Numbered from the stretch's first letter, positions 5,339-14,533 are shown. The stretch is DNA of 26,563 bases from Aliterella sp. RAGGC_92 (GCA_030826005.1 JAPJOW010000024.1:1-26563), one strand, 5' to 3'. Notes: generated by a model not told the origin, from the sequence alone. Program-made: numbers and translations.

Positions 5339-7483
5339 ATGAAAGACAGCCCACAATTTAATCCTGTAGAAAATGCGATCGCGTTATTTGATGAGTCGCG
5401 GCACCTAATTTTATTTAATCAAAAACTTGCTACGTTATGGGGTTTTTCTAAGGACTGGCTCAAACAAAAGCCAGATTTGCGATCGTTTTTTGCTGAAGTT
5501 GTTAGCCTTGGTTATTGGTCGCAAGCTCAGTATTTACAATTGGTTGCGGGGGTTGAATCTAGCCAAATTGAAAAGTCGCACTATATCAAACAAACTAATG
5601 GCATCTATTTAGAAGCCTATATGAGTGTTACTTCCGAGCAGGGGTACGTATTTACCTTTCGCGATGTAACCGATGCTCAATCTTTCCGAGCAAATCTCAA
5701 CGCCCAAGTAAAACAGCAAACTTTTATCCTAGGATTGATGGAACGGCTACAACCTGCCAGCGAGTTGCGGGAAATTGGCGAATTTGCGCTTAGTTATCTA
5801 GTGCAATCAATGGGTGCAGCCTTTGGAGACATCAAAGTAATTACAGGAGAAGGGTTCGATGCCGTTGCTCATGTGATGACAAATCAAGTAAATGCCAAAT
5901 TTATTGCTATTTATGGCAAAGTTGCAGTAGGAGATATGGAAGCCTTGATGGGTATGGGCATTCCCTACGGTCAAGGTTTGCTCTGGCAAGTAGTGACAAC
6001 GGGTAAGCCTTTATTTGTTGATGACTACAAAAATCACCCCAACGCCGTACCCGCCTTTAGACATCCAGGTATTGGCGACTTGGGTATTTTTCCGATTCCG
6101 GCGGCGAATGGCAATATTATCGGCGTGCTAACTTTAGAGTCGCGCAGTTCGCGAGCGTTGCAAGATGCTCCGCAACAAGATATGTTACTAGCTGCCTGCC
6201 GGATTATGGGTGTAGCGATCGAACGCGCGCAAAATCAGGTGCGTTTGTATGAGATTAATCAAGACTTGGAACAAGCTTCGCAACTAAAATCAGAATTTCT
6301 CACTTCCATGTCTCACGAACTGCGAACCCCACTTAATAGCATCTTGGGGTTTGCCAATTTGTTGCTGCAACAAGTTGCGGGTTCTTTAACTGCGCGTCAA
6401 TCTAAATACACGCAAATAATTGCCGAAAGCGGTCAGCATTTATTGCAGTTAATTAATGATATTCTCGACCTTGCCAAAATTGAATCGGGTAAAGCCGAAC
6501 TAGAATTACAGTCTGTAGAAGTCGCTGATTTATGTACTCAATGTTTGGAGATGGTTCAACATCGCGCCGACAAAAAACGCTTGGTACTGTCTCAAGAAAT
6601 TGACCAACATCTAGGACAGGTAAATATAGACGAACGCCGCGTCCGGCAGATGTTAATTAATTTGCTTTCAAACGCGGTTAAATTCACCCCCGAAGGCGGA
6701 CAAATTAAATTTGCGTGTCGGGTAGCTTATGGCAGTCAATTACAACAGCAATATCGACCCGATCGCAGTCCTGTTAATCCCAGCACTCCGTACCTATGCC
6801 TTGAAGTTCAAGATACGGGTATAGGTATTGCTCAAGACAAATGGAACTTATTATTTCGACCATTTCAGCAGGTAGATGCTTCGTTAACAAGGCAGCATGA
6901 AGGTACGGGATTGGGACTTGCGCTCACAAAGCGACTGGCAGAATTACACGGCGGTACAGTTTCTCTAGAATCGGTCGAACACCAAGGAAGTACTTTTCGC
7001 ATTTGGCTACCGCTTACAGAAATGCGGGCGGAATTAGCAACAAACTACCTGTTAACTGCACCACCAGTCGTTATCCAAAATGAGGTGGAAAAGACTGTAA
7101 ATACTAAACGGATTTGGGTAGTAGAAGATCAACCTTATAACCAGGAGTTAATTATTGAGGTACTGGAATTAGAAGGCTACGTTGTCGAATTGATTCCTGA
7201 TGGCGGTGTGATGATGGCAGCGATGGAATCCACCCCGACAGCGCCTCACTCAATGCCAGATTTAATTTTGCTAGATATTCAATTACCAAAAGTAGATGGG
7301 TTTGAAATTGTCCGCCAACTTAAAGCTAGTCCCGATTGGCAACAAATTCCGGTAATTGCCGTTACAGCTATGGCAATGAAGGGCGATCGCGATCGCTGTT
7401 TAACCGCAGGTGCTAATGCTTATATGAGCAAGCCTTTAGACTTAAATGTGTTGAAAGAAACTATCCAAATGATGCTGGCTTGA
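5339..7483 (+). CDS. Soluble hybrid sensor histidine kinase (PAS-GAF-HisKA-HATPase-REC)
   Basis: A 714-aa kinase with no membrane segment, so cytosolic. Order: a PAS-like N-terminal domain (about 10-115; IALFDESRHLILFNQKLATLWG), a GAF domain (about 135-300), a coiled linker, the dimerisation/phosphoacceptor domain with H326 in SHELRTPLNSI, the ATPase domain with the N box NLLSNAVKF (441-449), DTGIGI (492-497) and GTGLGLAL (522-529), then a receiver domain (about 590-712). The receiver has the phosphoacceptor D646 in LLDIQLP and K698 in SKP. The GAF domain lacks the Cys-His pair used for bilin attachment in phytochromes, so I do not call it a photoreceptor. No response regulator or output gene is adjacent; the signal is unknown. 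HIP1 sites overlap at 7383-7396 within the receiver coding sequence. Confidence 0.95.
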   Translation: MKDSPQFNPVENAIALFDESRHLILFNQKLATLWGFSKDWLKQKPDLRSFFAEVVSLGYWSQAQYLQLVAGVESSQIEKSHYIKQTNGIYLEAYMSVTSEQGYVFTFRDVTDAQSFRANLNAQVKQQTFILGLMERLQPASELREIGEFALSYLVQSMGAAFGDIKVITGEGFDAVAHVMTNQVNAKFIAIYGKVAVGDMEALMGMGIPYGQGLLWQVVTTGKPLFVDDYKNHPNAVPAFRHPGIGDLGIFPIPAANGNIIGVLTLESRSSRALQDAPQQDMLLAACRIMGVAIERAQNQVRLYEINQDLEQASQLKSEFLTSMSHELRTPLNSILGFANLLLQQVAGSLTARQSKYTQIIAESGQHLLQLINDILDLAKIESGKAELELQSVEVADLCTQCLEMVQHRADKKRLVLSQEIDQHLGQVNIDERRVRQMLINLLSNAVKFTPEGGQIKFACRVAYGSQLQQQYRPDRSPVNPSTPYLCLEVQDTGIGIAQDKWNLLFRPFQQVDASLTRQHEGTGLGLALTKRLAELHGGTVSLESVEHQGSTFRIWLPLTEMRAELATNYLLTAPPVVIQNEVEKTVNTKRIWVVEDQPYNQELIIEVLELEGYVVELIPDGGVMMAAMESTPTAPHSMPDLILLDIQLPKVDGFEIVRQLKASPDWQQIPVIAVTAMAMKGDRDRCLTAGANAYMSKPLDLNVLKETIQMMLA

Positions 7484-7491
7484 ATATAGAT

Positions 7492-7520
7492 AAAAACCAG
7501 CGCTAATAACAATACGCTGG
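7492..7520 (-). terminator. Terminator of the smc/PRC-barrel transcript (minus strand)
   Basis: CCAGCG (7497-7502) and CGCTGG (7515-7520) form a 6-bp GC-rich stem with a 12-nt loop. On the minus strand the stem is followed at once by five U residues (7496-7492), so it suits the PRC-barrel gene, whose stop is at 7559. On the plus strand no T-run follows, so it would stop the kinase transcript poorly. Confidence 0.6.
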
Positions 7521-7558
7521 CTAATTTTCGGGCTAAACCTAACTAAAAAGGCGATTTA

Positions 7559-8533
7559 TTAATATCCCCCTTCTTCTTCCTCGTACTCTGGAGCTTTAGT
7601 TTTCTTGGGTATATTAATTGGTTTTGGATCGTCATCCCAAGCATCATCTGTTAGCTCGTCATCGTAAAGACTAGCGTTGGATTCTGATTCGATGTATTTT
7701 TTGGGTTCGTATCGATCTTGGGCTGTAGCTTCGCTCCAGTTATCTTCTTCTAAATCTTCTTCGTATTGAATCGATTCGTACTGCTTTTGGCGCAATTGCT
7801 GGGGAGGAAGACGTTCTTCTAATTCGTATTCGTAATCGTCTTCATCCCAAGCTTGTTCTACTACTGGGCGATTTGTACGCAATGGCGGCTGAACTTTTGG
7901 CGCTTGCAGGGGAACTCCCGTACCTAGTTGGTTTTCGGCTTTAGTCGTTGTGGGTGTATAGTATGCGTCGTCTTCATCGCGCTCCCAGGGGGCTTTACCG
8001 ATGCCTAGACGCTCTAATAATCCGACGGATAACTGATTTAACCTTTCTTCCGCTCCTTCCACTACAATCAGCCGATTTGCGCCGCTACTGATAATTTCAT
8101 CAATCGGTAATTCGTAGGTACTCAATACTTGTTCGGGAATTTGCGGAATACCTAAAGAGGCAATAATTAAAGATATTATTTTACCGCTTTCTGGATTAAA
8201 TACAAAGCTGCGTACCCTGCCTAAAAGTTCGCCAGTTTCGGTAATTACTTCGTAGTTAATTAAGTTGCTATAAATTTCAACATCAATGTCTTCAATTACG
8301 TCTTCATTGTCTACTAGCAGCACGTCGCCGATTTTGCGGATGCTACTTAAGTACATATATCTTGGCACACCGGAAAAAGCGATTAGGTTGTCTCGTAAGC
8401 TTAGAGCTACAACCTCGCGTTGGTCGATATCTACCCACAGTTGACTTACTAAGCCTAATTGCTTGGCGTTGTCGTCGGTAATCACTTTGGTGTTTAAGAT
8501 GTCGGAACGTCTGATAATTTGTTCGGAGGTCAT
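7559..8533 (-). CDS. PRC-barrel protein with long acidic C-terminal tail
   Basis: A 324-aa protein. Two PRC-barrel-like domains are visible: residues about 6-82 (starting with RRSDILNTKVITDD) and about 92-160 (YEVITETGELLGRVRSFVFNPESGKI). PRC barrels are small beta domains found in photosynthetic reaction-centre H subunits and in RNA-processing factors such as RimM. Residues about 181-324 are strongly acidic and low in complexity, with runs of D, E, Y and W (WDEDDYEYELEE, YEEDLEEDNW, EYEEEEGGY) and are probably disordered. No signal peptide or membrane helix is seen. It lies 81 nt downstream of smc on the same strand and ends at a terminator, so it is probably cotranscribed with smc. A link to chromosome organisation is inference from this position only. 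Confidence 0.85.
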   Translation of the reverse strand: MTSEQIIRRSDILNTKVITDDNAKQLGLVSQLWVDIDQREVVALSLRDNLIAFSGVPRYMYLSSIRKIGDVLLVDNEDVIEDIDVEIYSNLINYEVITETGELLGRVRSFVFNPESGKIISLIIASLGIPQIPEQVLSTYELPIDEIISSGANRLIVVEGAEERLNQLSVGLLERLGIGKAPWERDEDDAYYTPTTTKAENQLGTGVPLQAPKVQPPLRTNRPVVEQAWDEDDYEYELEERLPPQQLRQKQYESIQYEEDLEEDNWSEATAQDRYEPKKYIESESNASLYDDELTDDAWDDDPKPINIPKKTKAPEYEEEEGGY

Positions 8534-8614
8534 TCTATGCCGAGTCCTGATCTCGAAATCCGGTTATTTCAATACTATTAATAGCAAATTCTCATCTATT
8601 AAGATGTTCGGCTA

Positions 8615-11600
8615 TTACAACTTGATTCCCAACACTTGAGTATACGCCCCTCGTGCTTGAGTCACGCCTATAGTACGTTCGGCTGATTCTATCATTGGTC
8701 GGCGCAAACTGACGACTATAAATTGCGCTAGAGTAGCTTGTTGTTTAATCATTTTAGCTAATCTTTCTACATTTGCTCCATCTAAAAACATATCTACTTC
8801 ATCAAAAGCATAAAAAGGTGATGGGCGGTAGCGTTGTAAGGCAAAAATAAAACTTAATGCTGTCAGAGATTTTTCTCCTCCAGACATCGAAGCTAGGCGT
8901 TGTACTGGTTTGCCTTTAGGATGAGCTACTAAGTTTAATCCGCAATTATTGGGTTCTTCTATATTGTCTAGTTGCAAGTAACCGTCACCTTCGGAAAGGG
9001 TGGCAAAAATGCTTTGAAAGTTCTCGTTTACGGCATCAAATGCTTCTTTAAAGGCTTTTTGGCGTAAGGTTGTAAAGTTTTCTATTCGCAGTAATAATTC
9101 TGTGCGCTCTGCTACCAAAGTTTCTAGTTTTTGCGTAAGTTCTTCTAGGCGCTTACTCGTTCGTTCGTATTCTTCTAATGCCAGCATATTGACTGGCTCC
9201 ATTGCTTCTAATCGTTTGGAAGTCGCTTTTAAGTCTTTTTGTAGTTGTTCTAAATCTATTTGCGCTGGTACTTCGGGCAACTGTTCGGGCAGTTCAGTTA
9301 ACTGTATTTTTGTTTTTAGCTCTTGTAGTTCTTGTTGCTTTGCAAGTTGGGTTTCTTGATGTTTTTGTTTTTGCCATTCTAGTTGACTGTAGGCTAAGTT
9401 TTGTTCGCGCAATTGTTGTTCGGTGCGATCGCGCTCTGCTTTTTCGGCGGTCAGTTGCTGGCTTACTTGACTTAAATCTGTTTGAACTTGGGCTATTTGC
9501 TCGGCGATGGTTAATAACTGGTTTTTTATTTCGGCTGATTGACTATTTGCGACTATTTCTTGCTGTTGATATTCTTCTTTTCTGGCAACGCTGGCAGCGA
9601 TTGAAATTTGCAAGCGCGATTTTTGAAGTTCTAGGTCTTTGATTTTTCCTTCGGTTTGTCTTAAAGCTTGTTCTTTATTTTGTAATTGTTGTTCGTTAGT
9701 TTTAAGGATCGCTTGGATTTCCTGCCATTGGCTATTTGTTTGCGATTTTTCTAATTGGGTTAGGGTAAGTCTTTGTTGTTGCACTGTTTCTTCTAGCTGG
9801 GGTAATTCTTGCCCTAAAACTTCTAGGCGAGACTGGGCGTTTGCTAATTGAGCGGTTGTTTGAGTGTTTTGAGCTTTTGCTTGCGTTATTTGCTGACTTA
9901 AATTATTAATTTCTTTTTTAACTTGTTCGCTTTGAAGCTGTGTTTCTCGCCGTTGCTGGCGCATTTCTGTTAATTGTTGGTTTTGTTGCTTTATTGTACT
10001 TAGAAGTTTATTGATTACTTCGTTACAACGCTCTAGTATTTGCGTAATATCTTGCAAGCGACTTTTTAGTTGAGTAATTTCCGATGATTCTGTAGCCTCG
10101 CTCCCAAAATGCAAGCCCGACTTTTGATTATTTGTGCCGCCAGTCATTGCACCGCTAGTTTCTAGCAGTTCGCCGTCTAAAGTGACAATTCGATGCTGTC
10201 CTAAATAACCCCGCGCTGCTTCTAAAGTTGCAAATACTACGGTGTTACCAAATACATAAGCAAATATGTTTTGATATTTGACTTCGCACTCAACTAAATT
10301 AATCGCGTAATCGATAAATCCATTTGCGTAACGTAAAGCTACCGTTGGCGAAAACCTCCCGGATTGAATCTTATTTAAAGGTAAAAATGTTATTCTCCCG
10401 GCTTTTTTTTGCTTCAATAGCTCAATAGCGGCAGCAGCTACAAGGTCATCTTCTACTACCAGTTGCCCTAACCTACCTCCGGCGGCGGTTTCTAATGCTA
10501 GTTGATAGCGAGACTCAACCTTTGTTAACTGTGCAACTAATCCGCATACACCGCTCAAACCAGATTGCAAAATAACTTTAGTTGCGTAAGTTCCCTGGGT
10601 TTCTTGAACTGCTTGAACTTGCGCTTCCAACTTATCTAAATTTCGTTGTTTTTCTCGCTGCTCTAAAATTAATCTATTTTGTGTTTGTTGCTGCGTTTGC
10701 AACTCTTGTTCTCCCGCAGCTAAAGTTTTTACTAATAGTTCTATTTCGCTAGTAAATGTTAGTAACTTAGCTTCATAAGTTACTATTTCGCTGCTTTTTT
10801 CAGCTATTTGCGGTTCAATTGCTAAAATCAATCGCTCTTGTTCGCTGACTTGTTTTGTTAGTTGGTTGTGACGCTCTTTTAATTTTGCTTGCTCGGTACG
10901 CTGGGGTTCGAGATTTTGTAGTAATGCTTCAATTTGACGGGTTAAATCCGCTTGTTGCTGCACCAACGCATCGCCAGCATCCGCGATCGCATTTGCCGCT
11001 TCTCTACTTTGTTCTAAAGCAGTTTTTGCTGCTTGTTGCGCTTGCCGTAAGGCGGCAATGTCTTGGGTTTCTATTACTTCTTGTTCGCTAATAATTTGCT
11101 CGAAAAGCTGCTGATTTGTCTTGACTTCTGCATTTTTTTGGGATATATTGACTGTGATAGAGTTTGCGGCGCTCTCTAACTCTTGCTGGCGGAGGTGGAG
11201 TTGTTTTTGTTCGGCTTGGTGGGTGGCTAAAGTAGATTGTAAAGCCAAAAGATCCGCTTCTCCCAAGGCTTTTACCCGTTCGCTTTGTAAGTTAAGTTGA
11301 GTAGTAGAATGATGAATTTGCAACTGGCGCTCGGCAAGCTGAGTAGTGAGTTCGGCAATAGCACGATCGCATTGTTGAATTTGGGCGACAATTTGCTCTT
11401 GTCGGGCTTGGAGATGCCGCCACTGTAAGACTACTTCCCACTGTTGCTTTTGAGTGAATTCAGCGCGGAGCTTTTGATATTTTTCGGCTTTGAGCCGATC
11501 TGACGATAAGCGATCGCGCTGACCGATTAATTCTTGCTCGACGATTTGACAGCGCTCGATGCGATCGCGCACTTCTTCTAACGTATCAATAGATTGAGTA

Positions 11601-12130
11601 ATTTTACGATCGAAGTTGGCAACCCCCGCCAGTTCGTCAATAATTTCCCGGCGCTCTTTAGCATTCATAGAAATAATGCTCGTTACATCGCCTTGAAGCA
11701 CTACATTGTAACCTTCAGGATAAATCCGCAGTTGCGACAATTGAGCGTGTAATTCAGTTAGCGTACAAGCTTCGCCATTAATGTAATAGTTGGAAGTATA
11801 AGTATCTTGCTTTGTGACTCTAAGCTTGCGCGTAACGCTCCATTCCGTAGCATTATTTAGCTGCGTGTCGCTAATATCAAAAGTAACGGTAACACTTGCT
11901 TCCGCCTTACCGCGACTGCCCTGATTGTGGTTAACTAAGTCCGGTAAGCGATCGGCTCTCATCCCTTTGGAACTGGCAAGACCAAGGGCAAATAATAAAG
12001 CATCGAGAATATTAGATTTCCCCGAACCATTGGGGCCAGAAACCACTGTAAATCCTGGCAGTAGGGGAACTGTTGTTGTACCGCCAAAGGATTTAAAGTG
12101 CGAAAGTTCCAGTCGCTTGACATATACCAT
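8615..12130 (-). CDS. smc: Chromosome partition protein SMC
   Basis: SMC dimers with kleisin ScpA and ScpB organise and separate replicated chromosomes. The 1171-aa protein shows the full architecture: Walker A GPNGSGKSN at residues 32-40, Q-loop near Q146 (VVLQGDV), a first long coiled coil (about 165-510), a hinge (about 520-670, with GGRLGQLVVEDD and GAMTGGT), a second coiled coil (about 680-1040), the signature motif MSGGEKS near 1082-1088 (Met in place of the usual Leu) and Walker B YAFDEVD near 1107-1113. The coiled coils are extremely rich in Gln. The ATG start at 12130 places MVYVKRLELSHFKSF at the N-terminus as expected. scpA and scpB are not in the window. The PRC-barrel gene follows on the same strand. 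Confidence 0.98.
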   Translation of the reverse strand: MVYVKRLELSHFKSFGGTTTVPLLPGFTVVSGPNGSGKSNILDALLFALGLASSKGMRADRLPDLVNHNQGSRGKAEASVTVTFDISDTQLNNATEWSVTRKLRVTKQDTYTSNYYINGEACTLTELHAQLSQLRIYPEGYNVVLQGDVTSIISMNAKERREIIDELAGVANFDRKITQSIDTLEEVRDRIERCQIVEQELIGQRDRLSSDRLKAEKYQKLRAEFTQKQQWEVVLQWRHLQARQEQIVAQIQQCDRAIAELTTQLAERQLQIHHSTTQLNLQSERVKALGEADLLALQSTLATHQAEQKQLHLRQQELESAANSITVNISQKNAEVKTNQQLFEQIISEQEVIETQDIAALRQAQQAAKTALEQSREAANAIADAGDALVQQQADLTRQIEALLQNLEPQRTEQAKLKERHNQLTKQVSEQERLILAIEPQIAEKSSEIVTYEAKLLTFTSEIELLVKTLAAGEQELQTQQQTQNRLILEQREKQRNLDKLEAQVQAVQETQGTYATKVILQSGLSGVCGLVAQLTKVESRYQLALETAAGGRLGQLVVEDDLVAAAAIELLKQKKAGRITFLPLNKIQSGRFSPTVALRYANGFIDYAINLVECEVKYQNIFAYVFGNTVVFATLEAARGYLGQHRIVTLDGELLETSGAMTGGTNNQKSGLHFGSEATESSEITQLKSRLQDITQILERCNEVINKLLSTIKQQNQQLTEMRQQRRETQLQSEQVKKEINNLSQQITQAKAQNTQTTAQLANAQSRLEVLGQELPQLEETVQQQRLTLTQLEKSQTNSQWQEIQAILKTNEQQLQNKEQALRQTEGKIKDLELQKSRLQISIAASVARKEEYQQQEIVANSQSAEIKNQLLTIAEQIAQVQTDLSQVSQQLTAEKAERDRTEQQLREQNLAYSQLEWQKQKHQETQLAKQQELQELKTKIQLTELPEQLPEVPAQIDLEQLQKDLKATSKRLEAMEPVNMLALEEYERTSKRLEELTQKLETLVAERTELLLRIENFTTLRQKAFKEAFDAVNENFQSIFATLSEGDGYLQLDNIEEPNNCGLNLVAHPKGKPVQRLASMSGGEKSLTALSFIFALQRYRPSPFYAFDEVDMFLDGANVERLAKMIKQQATLAQFIVVSLRRPMIESAERTIGVTQARGAYTQVLGIKL

Positions 12131-12233
12131 AGGCGCTGGTTGAATTGTTGCTTACTAGAGGTACAAGCGTATTAGTAGTTAAACAGATTAGCACGGTTGG
12201 CTTCTTGGAGCTAGATTTTTATTGAATTTTGGG

Positions 12234-12257
12234 TAAGGGGATAAGGGGACAAGGGGA
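12234..12257 (+). repeat. Three tandem 8-nt units (YAAGGGGA)
   Basis: TAAGGGGA, TAAGGGGA and CAAGGGGA lie head to tail in the spacer upstream of smc. This G-run tandem is a common kind of intergenic microsatellite in cyanobacteria. Together with about 215 nt around it (12131-12369) the spacer holds no gene that I can support; it also has one HIP1 site and a short CCTTT/AAAGG dyad at 12319-12329. Confidence 0.7.
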
Positions 12258-12369
12258 ATTGTTATTTGTTGGTTTGCTTGTAGATGACGCTGGAAACTTT
12301 TTGCTTTGGCGATCGCCTCCTTTTAAAGGGCGGTCAACTTAGTCTATAAATAGTCGTATTGCTGGAGTT

Positions 12370-13011
12370 TTACGCACTACGCTCGTGTAAATAAGTAAAT
12401 ACTGATTTATCGCCGATGTCTGGGGGAATTGGTTGAATGACTTTACGAATAGCAAATATACAAAATAAAGTTGCCCAACTAGCAAGCATTATTTGTTCTA
12501 ACTGTTGTGGGAAAATGCCTAACAGATGTCCTAAAAGTAAAACTGGAACTAGAAAAGTTAGAAATGCTGTTTCTAAGCGATGAAAACAAAATGCTTCTTT
12601 GAAGTAGATACCTGTTAAAGCTGCAAAAATAAATCCAACGCCGAATAAAGCTAAAGGCTGCTCGTAAATAGTTATCGCTACTGGTACGCTACTAGAGATT
12701 GTCCAAAAAACTGCGGCAACTGTACCGATCGCCCAAAATAATTGCAATACTCGATGCAGTACCGCAAGATAAATGTGGATGGTTAGCAAACTCACTCCTA
12801 ATCCCAAGCTGAAACAGAAAAATAAGGGAGTTAGTAACTGTAAATTCTCAGGGTTTATTAGAGAAATTGCACTACCCAAAGCAAAACTCAGCGCTGAAAT
12901 TGCTAGACCTGTACGATAGATAATCACACCTATGCGATCGCTTTTGTCGATTGTAAAATTGCCAAACTGTCCTTGATAGACGATTGCTGCTTTTGCTAAT
13001 TGCTCAGTCAT
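12370..13011 (-). CDS. DUF2301-family integral membrane protein
   Basis: A 213-aa protein with roughly six hydrophobic segments: about residues 33-52, 60-80, 85-110, 118-135, 145-165 and 172-188. A soluble N-terminal stretch of 25 residues precedes the first. It resembles the cyanobacterial/plastid DUF2301 membrane family (motifs DRIGVIIYRTGL and GIYFKEAFCF with RLET after it). The function of the family is unknown. It starts 64 nt after the stop of the RsbU-like phosphatase gene on the same strand, so the two may share a transcript. No ribosome-binding site is obvious before the ATG. The assignment to DUF2301 is by recognition of these motifs, not a search. Confidence 0.8.
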   Translation of the reverse strand: MTEQLAKAAIVYQGQFGNFTIDKSDRIGVIIYRTGLAISALSFALGSAISLINPENLQLLTPLFFCFSLGLGVSLLTIHIYLAVLHRVLQLFWAIGTVAAVFWTISSSVPVAITIYEQPLALFGVGFIFAALTGIYFKEAFCFHRLETAFLTFLVPVLLLGHLLGIFPQQLEQIMLASWATLFCIFAIRKVIQPIPPDIGDKSVFTYLHERSA

Positions 13012-13075
13012 AGGATTTTAAGGAGTAAGTAATATACTTTTAGTTTAAGGCAGGAGCTAATAGCCAAAATTTTGA

Positions 13076-14452
13076 CTATTGAATTTGCATGACAACTAAA
13101 GTCATATCATCAGTATTTTGACTTGCCGTACCGATAAATTGCCGCACTTTATCAAATAAATATTCTAAAATCGATTGAGGTTCTAAAGAATGTCTGCAAG
13201 CCCACCCAAAAGCGCGGATTAAGTTTTCTTCATCAAAGCGATCGCCACTTTGACTTGCAGCATCGGTAAATCCATCAGTGTAATAAATAATTGTATCCCC
13301 GCTTCGCAATTGCACTTGAGCGTTTTCGTACTGATTATGAGCATCAAGCCCAATTAGCATTCCCAAAGTATCGAGACGCTTAATAGTTTTGGTTGCTGCG
13401 TGCCACAATAAGGGTGGATTATGGGCGGCATTACTATAAGTCAAAATTTGCGTGTCGGGATCGTATTCCGAACAAAACAGCGTTACAAACCGATGGGAAT
13501 TTTCTAAGTCTGCATACATTACCCGATTTAAGTGTTGTAAAATTCGGGCTGGAGAATGACCGTTTAATACTTCTCCTCGCAGCATTCCCCGCGTCATAGT
13601 CATAATTAATCCCGCCGGAACACCCTTACCCATCACGTCACCAATCACCAACGCCCAGCGATTAGAGCAATCTACTAAACTTTTTTTGCCGTCGTGGTTG
13701 GTGGGAATAAAATCATAATAGTCTCCTCCTACTCGATTGGCGGGTTGACATAAAGCTGCTAGAGATACACCAGGAATAGTCGGACAAGTACGCGGTAGTA
13801 GTTGTAATTGAATTTCTGCCCCAATTTCCAATTCTCGATCTAAACGCTCTTTTTTGCGTAATTCTACTGTAAGTTCGCCATTTTCAATCGCTACGGCGGT
13901 TTGATCGGCAATTAGCCGCACGAGCTTTTGTCGGTCTTCAGTCCAGGTATATTGGGGATTACCGCTAAAGACATATAATCTGCCTCTTTCGGCGTGTTTG
14001 ACTAAAATATTTGTCCCAAATAACTGCATCTGCGTTCCCAACTGACTGCTGACTTGAGCATCTATTGTGGCGGTGGCGGGGACTAATTGGGCAGCCGTTA
14101 AGGAAGCTGTAACTACACTTGTAGCAGTTTCTAGGGCTTTACGAATTATTTTTTGCTGGGTGCTATCTTGGCAGTGTAATTGCTCTAATTTTACTTGACC
14201 GTTGGCTTTATATAATATTAGCGCTCCGCCATCAGCGTCCGTTACCCGCGTTGCCATGAGCGGAATTAATTCTAAAAATTGGTTGAGGTTATTAAAGCTG
14301 CGGAGAGCAAAACCTAAAGAGCTTAATAAGTCTTGAATTTTATGTTGTTCTCGATGCAGACGCGCCACCAATTCTTTTAGTGCCAAAACTGGGTTAATGT
14401 CTGTAGGCGCATTGTTACGGTCAGTGGGTTGTTGTGATGGCGGTTGAGGCAC
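13076..14452 (-). CDS. GAF domain-PP2C (SpoIIE/RsbU-type) serine phosphatase
   Basis: A 458-aa cytosolic protein. A short helix (about 20-45) leads to a GAF-like domain (about 50-195) and a coiled linker ELRKKERLDRELEIGAEIQ. The PP2C-type SpoIIE domain (about 225-456) follows. Metal-binding acidic residues are visible: GGDYYD (D244), GDVMGKG (D272), YTDG (D393) and DDMT (D448, D449). RsbU-like enzymes dephosphorylate anti-sigma-factor antagonists (STAS proteins) in partner-switching pathways. No STAS or anti-sigma kinase gene is nearby, so the target is unknown. The start is GTG at 14452 with no clear ribosome-binding site; the only nearby ATG is out of frame and stops at once. A TTGACA box with a dyad lies 55-80 nt upstream. 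Confidence 0.93.
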   Translation of the reverse strand: MPQPPSQQPTDRNNAPTDINPVLALKELVARLHREQHKIQDLLSSLGFALRSFNNLNQFLELIPLMATRVTDADGGALILYKANGQVKLEQLHCQDSTQQKIIRKALETATSVVTASLTAAQLVPATATIDAQVSSQLGTQMQLFGTNILVKHAERGRLYVFSGNPQYTWTEDRQKLVRLIADQTAVAIENGELTVELRKKERLDRELEIGAEIQLQLLPRTCPTIPGVSLAALCQPANRVGGDYYDFIPTNHDGKKSLVDCSNRWALVIGDVMGKGVPAGLIMTMTRGMLRGEVLNGHSPARILQHLNRVMYADLENSHRFVTLFCSEYDPDTQILTYSNAAHNPPLLWHAATKTIKRLDTLGMLIGLDAHNQYENAQVQLRSGDTIIYYTDGFTDAASQSGDRFDEENLIRAFGWACRHSLEPQSILEYLFDKVRQFIGTASQNTDDMTLVVMQIQ

Positions 14453-14507
14453 AGAGGTTATGCTTCCATTCAGGATGCGGTTTTGATGATTAGAGAATCG
14501 ATAAAGA

Positions 14508-14533
14508 TGTCAAGTTATGATAGCTTAACTTGA
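14508..14533 (-). promoter_or_regulatory. Perfect 8-bp dyad overlapping a TTGACA box upstream of the phosphatase gene
   Basis: TCAAGTTA (14510-14517) and TAACTTGA (14526-14533) are perfect inverted repeats separated by 8 nt, the size of a dimeric repressor or activator site. On the minus strand the half-site nearest the gene runs into TTGACA (14513-14508), a perfect -35 box. I do not see a good -10 at 17 nt (TAATCA at 15 nt is the best), so the promoter part is uncertain while the dyad itself is certain. Confidence 0.5.

Noticed and set aside
5807..5989. Minus-strand open frame inside the histidine kinase gene (and similar shadows in argH, msrA and the Prx-Grx gene)
   Set aside because: They lie wholly within genes with clear functional motifs on the other strand and have no ribosome-binding site or recognisable product.
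9102..9851. Several plus-strand open frames antisense to smc (85, 146 and 70 codons)
   Set aside because: They lie in the coiled-coil region of smc, and open antisense frames there follow from the Gln/Glu-rich codons. Their products are low in complexity and match nothing.
12319..12329. Short dyad CCTTT-T-AAAGG after the DUF2301 gene as its terminator
   Set aside because: Only five base pairs, AT-rich and without a U-run on the minus strand; not enough for a call.
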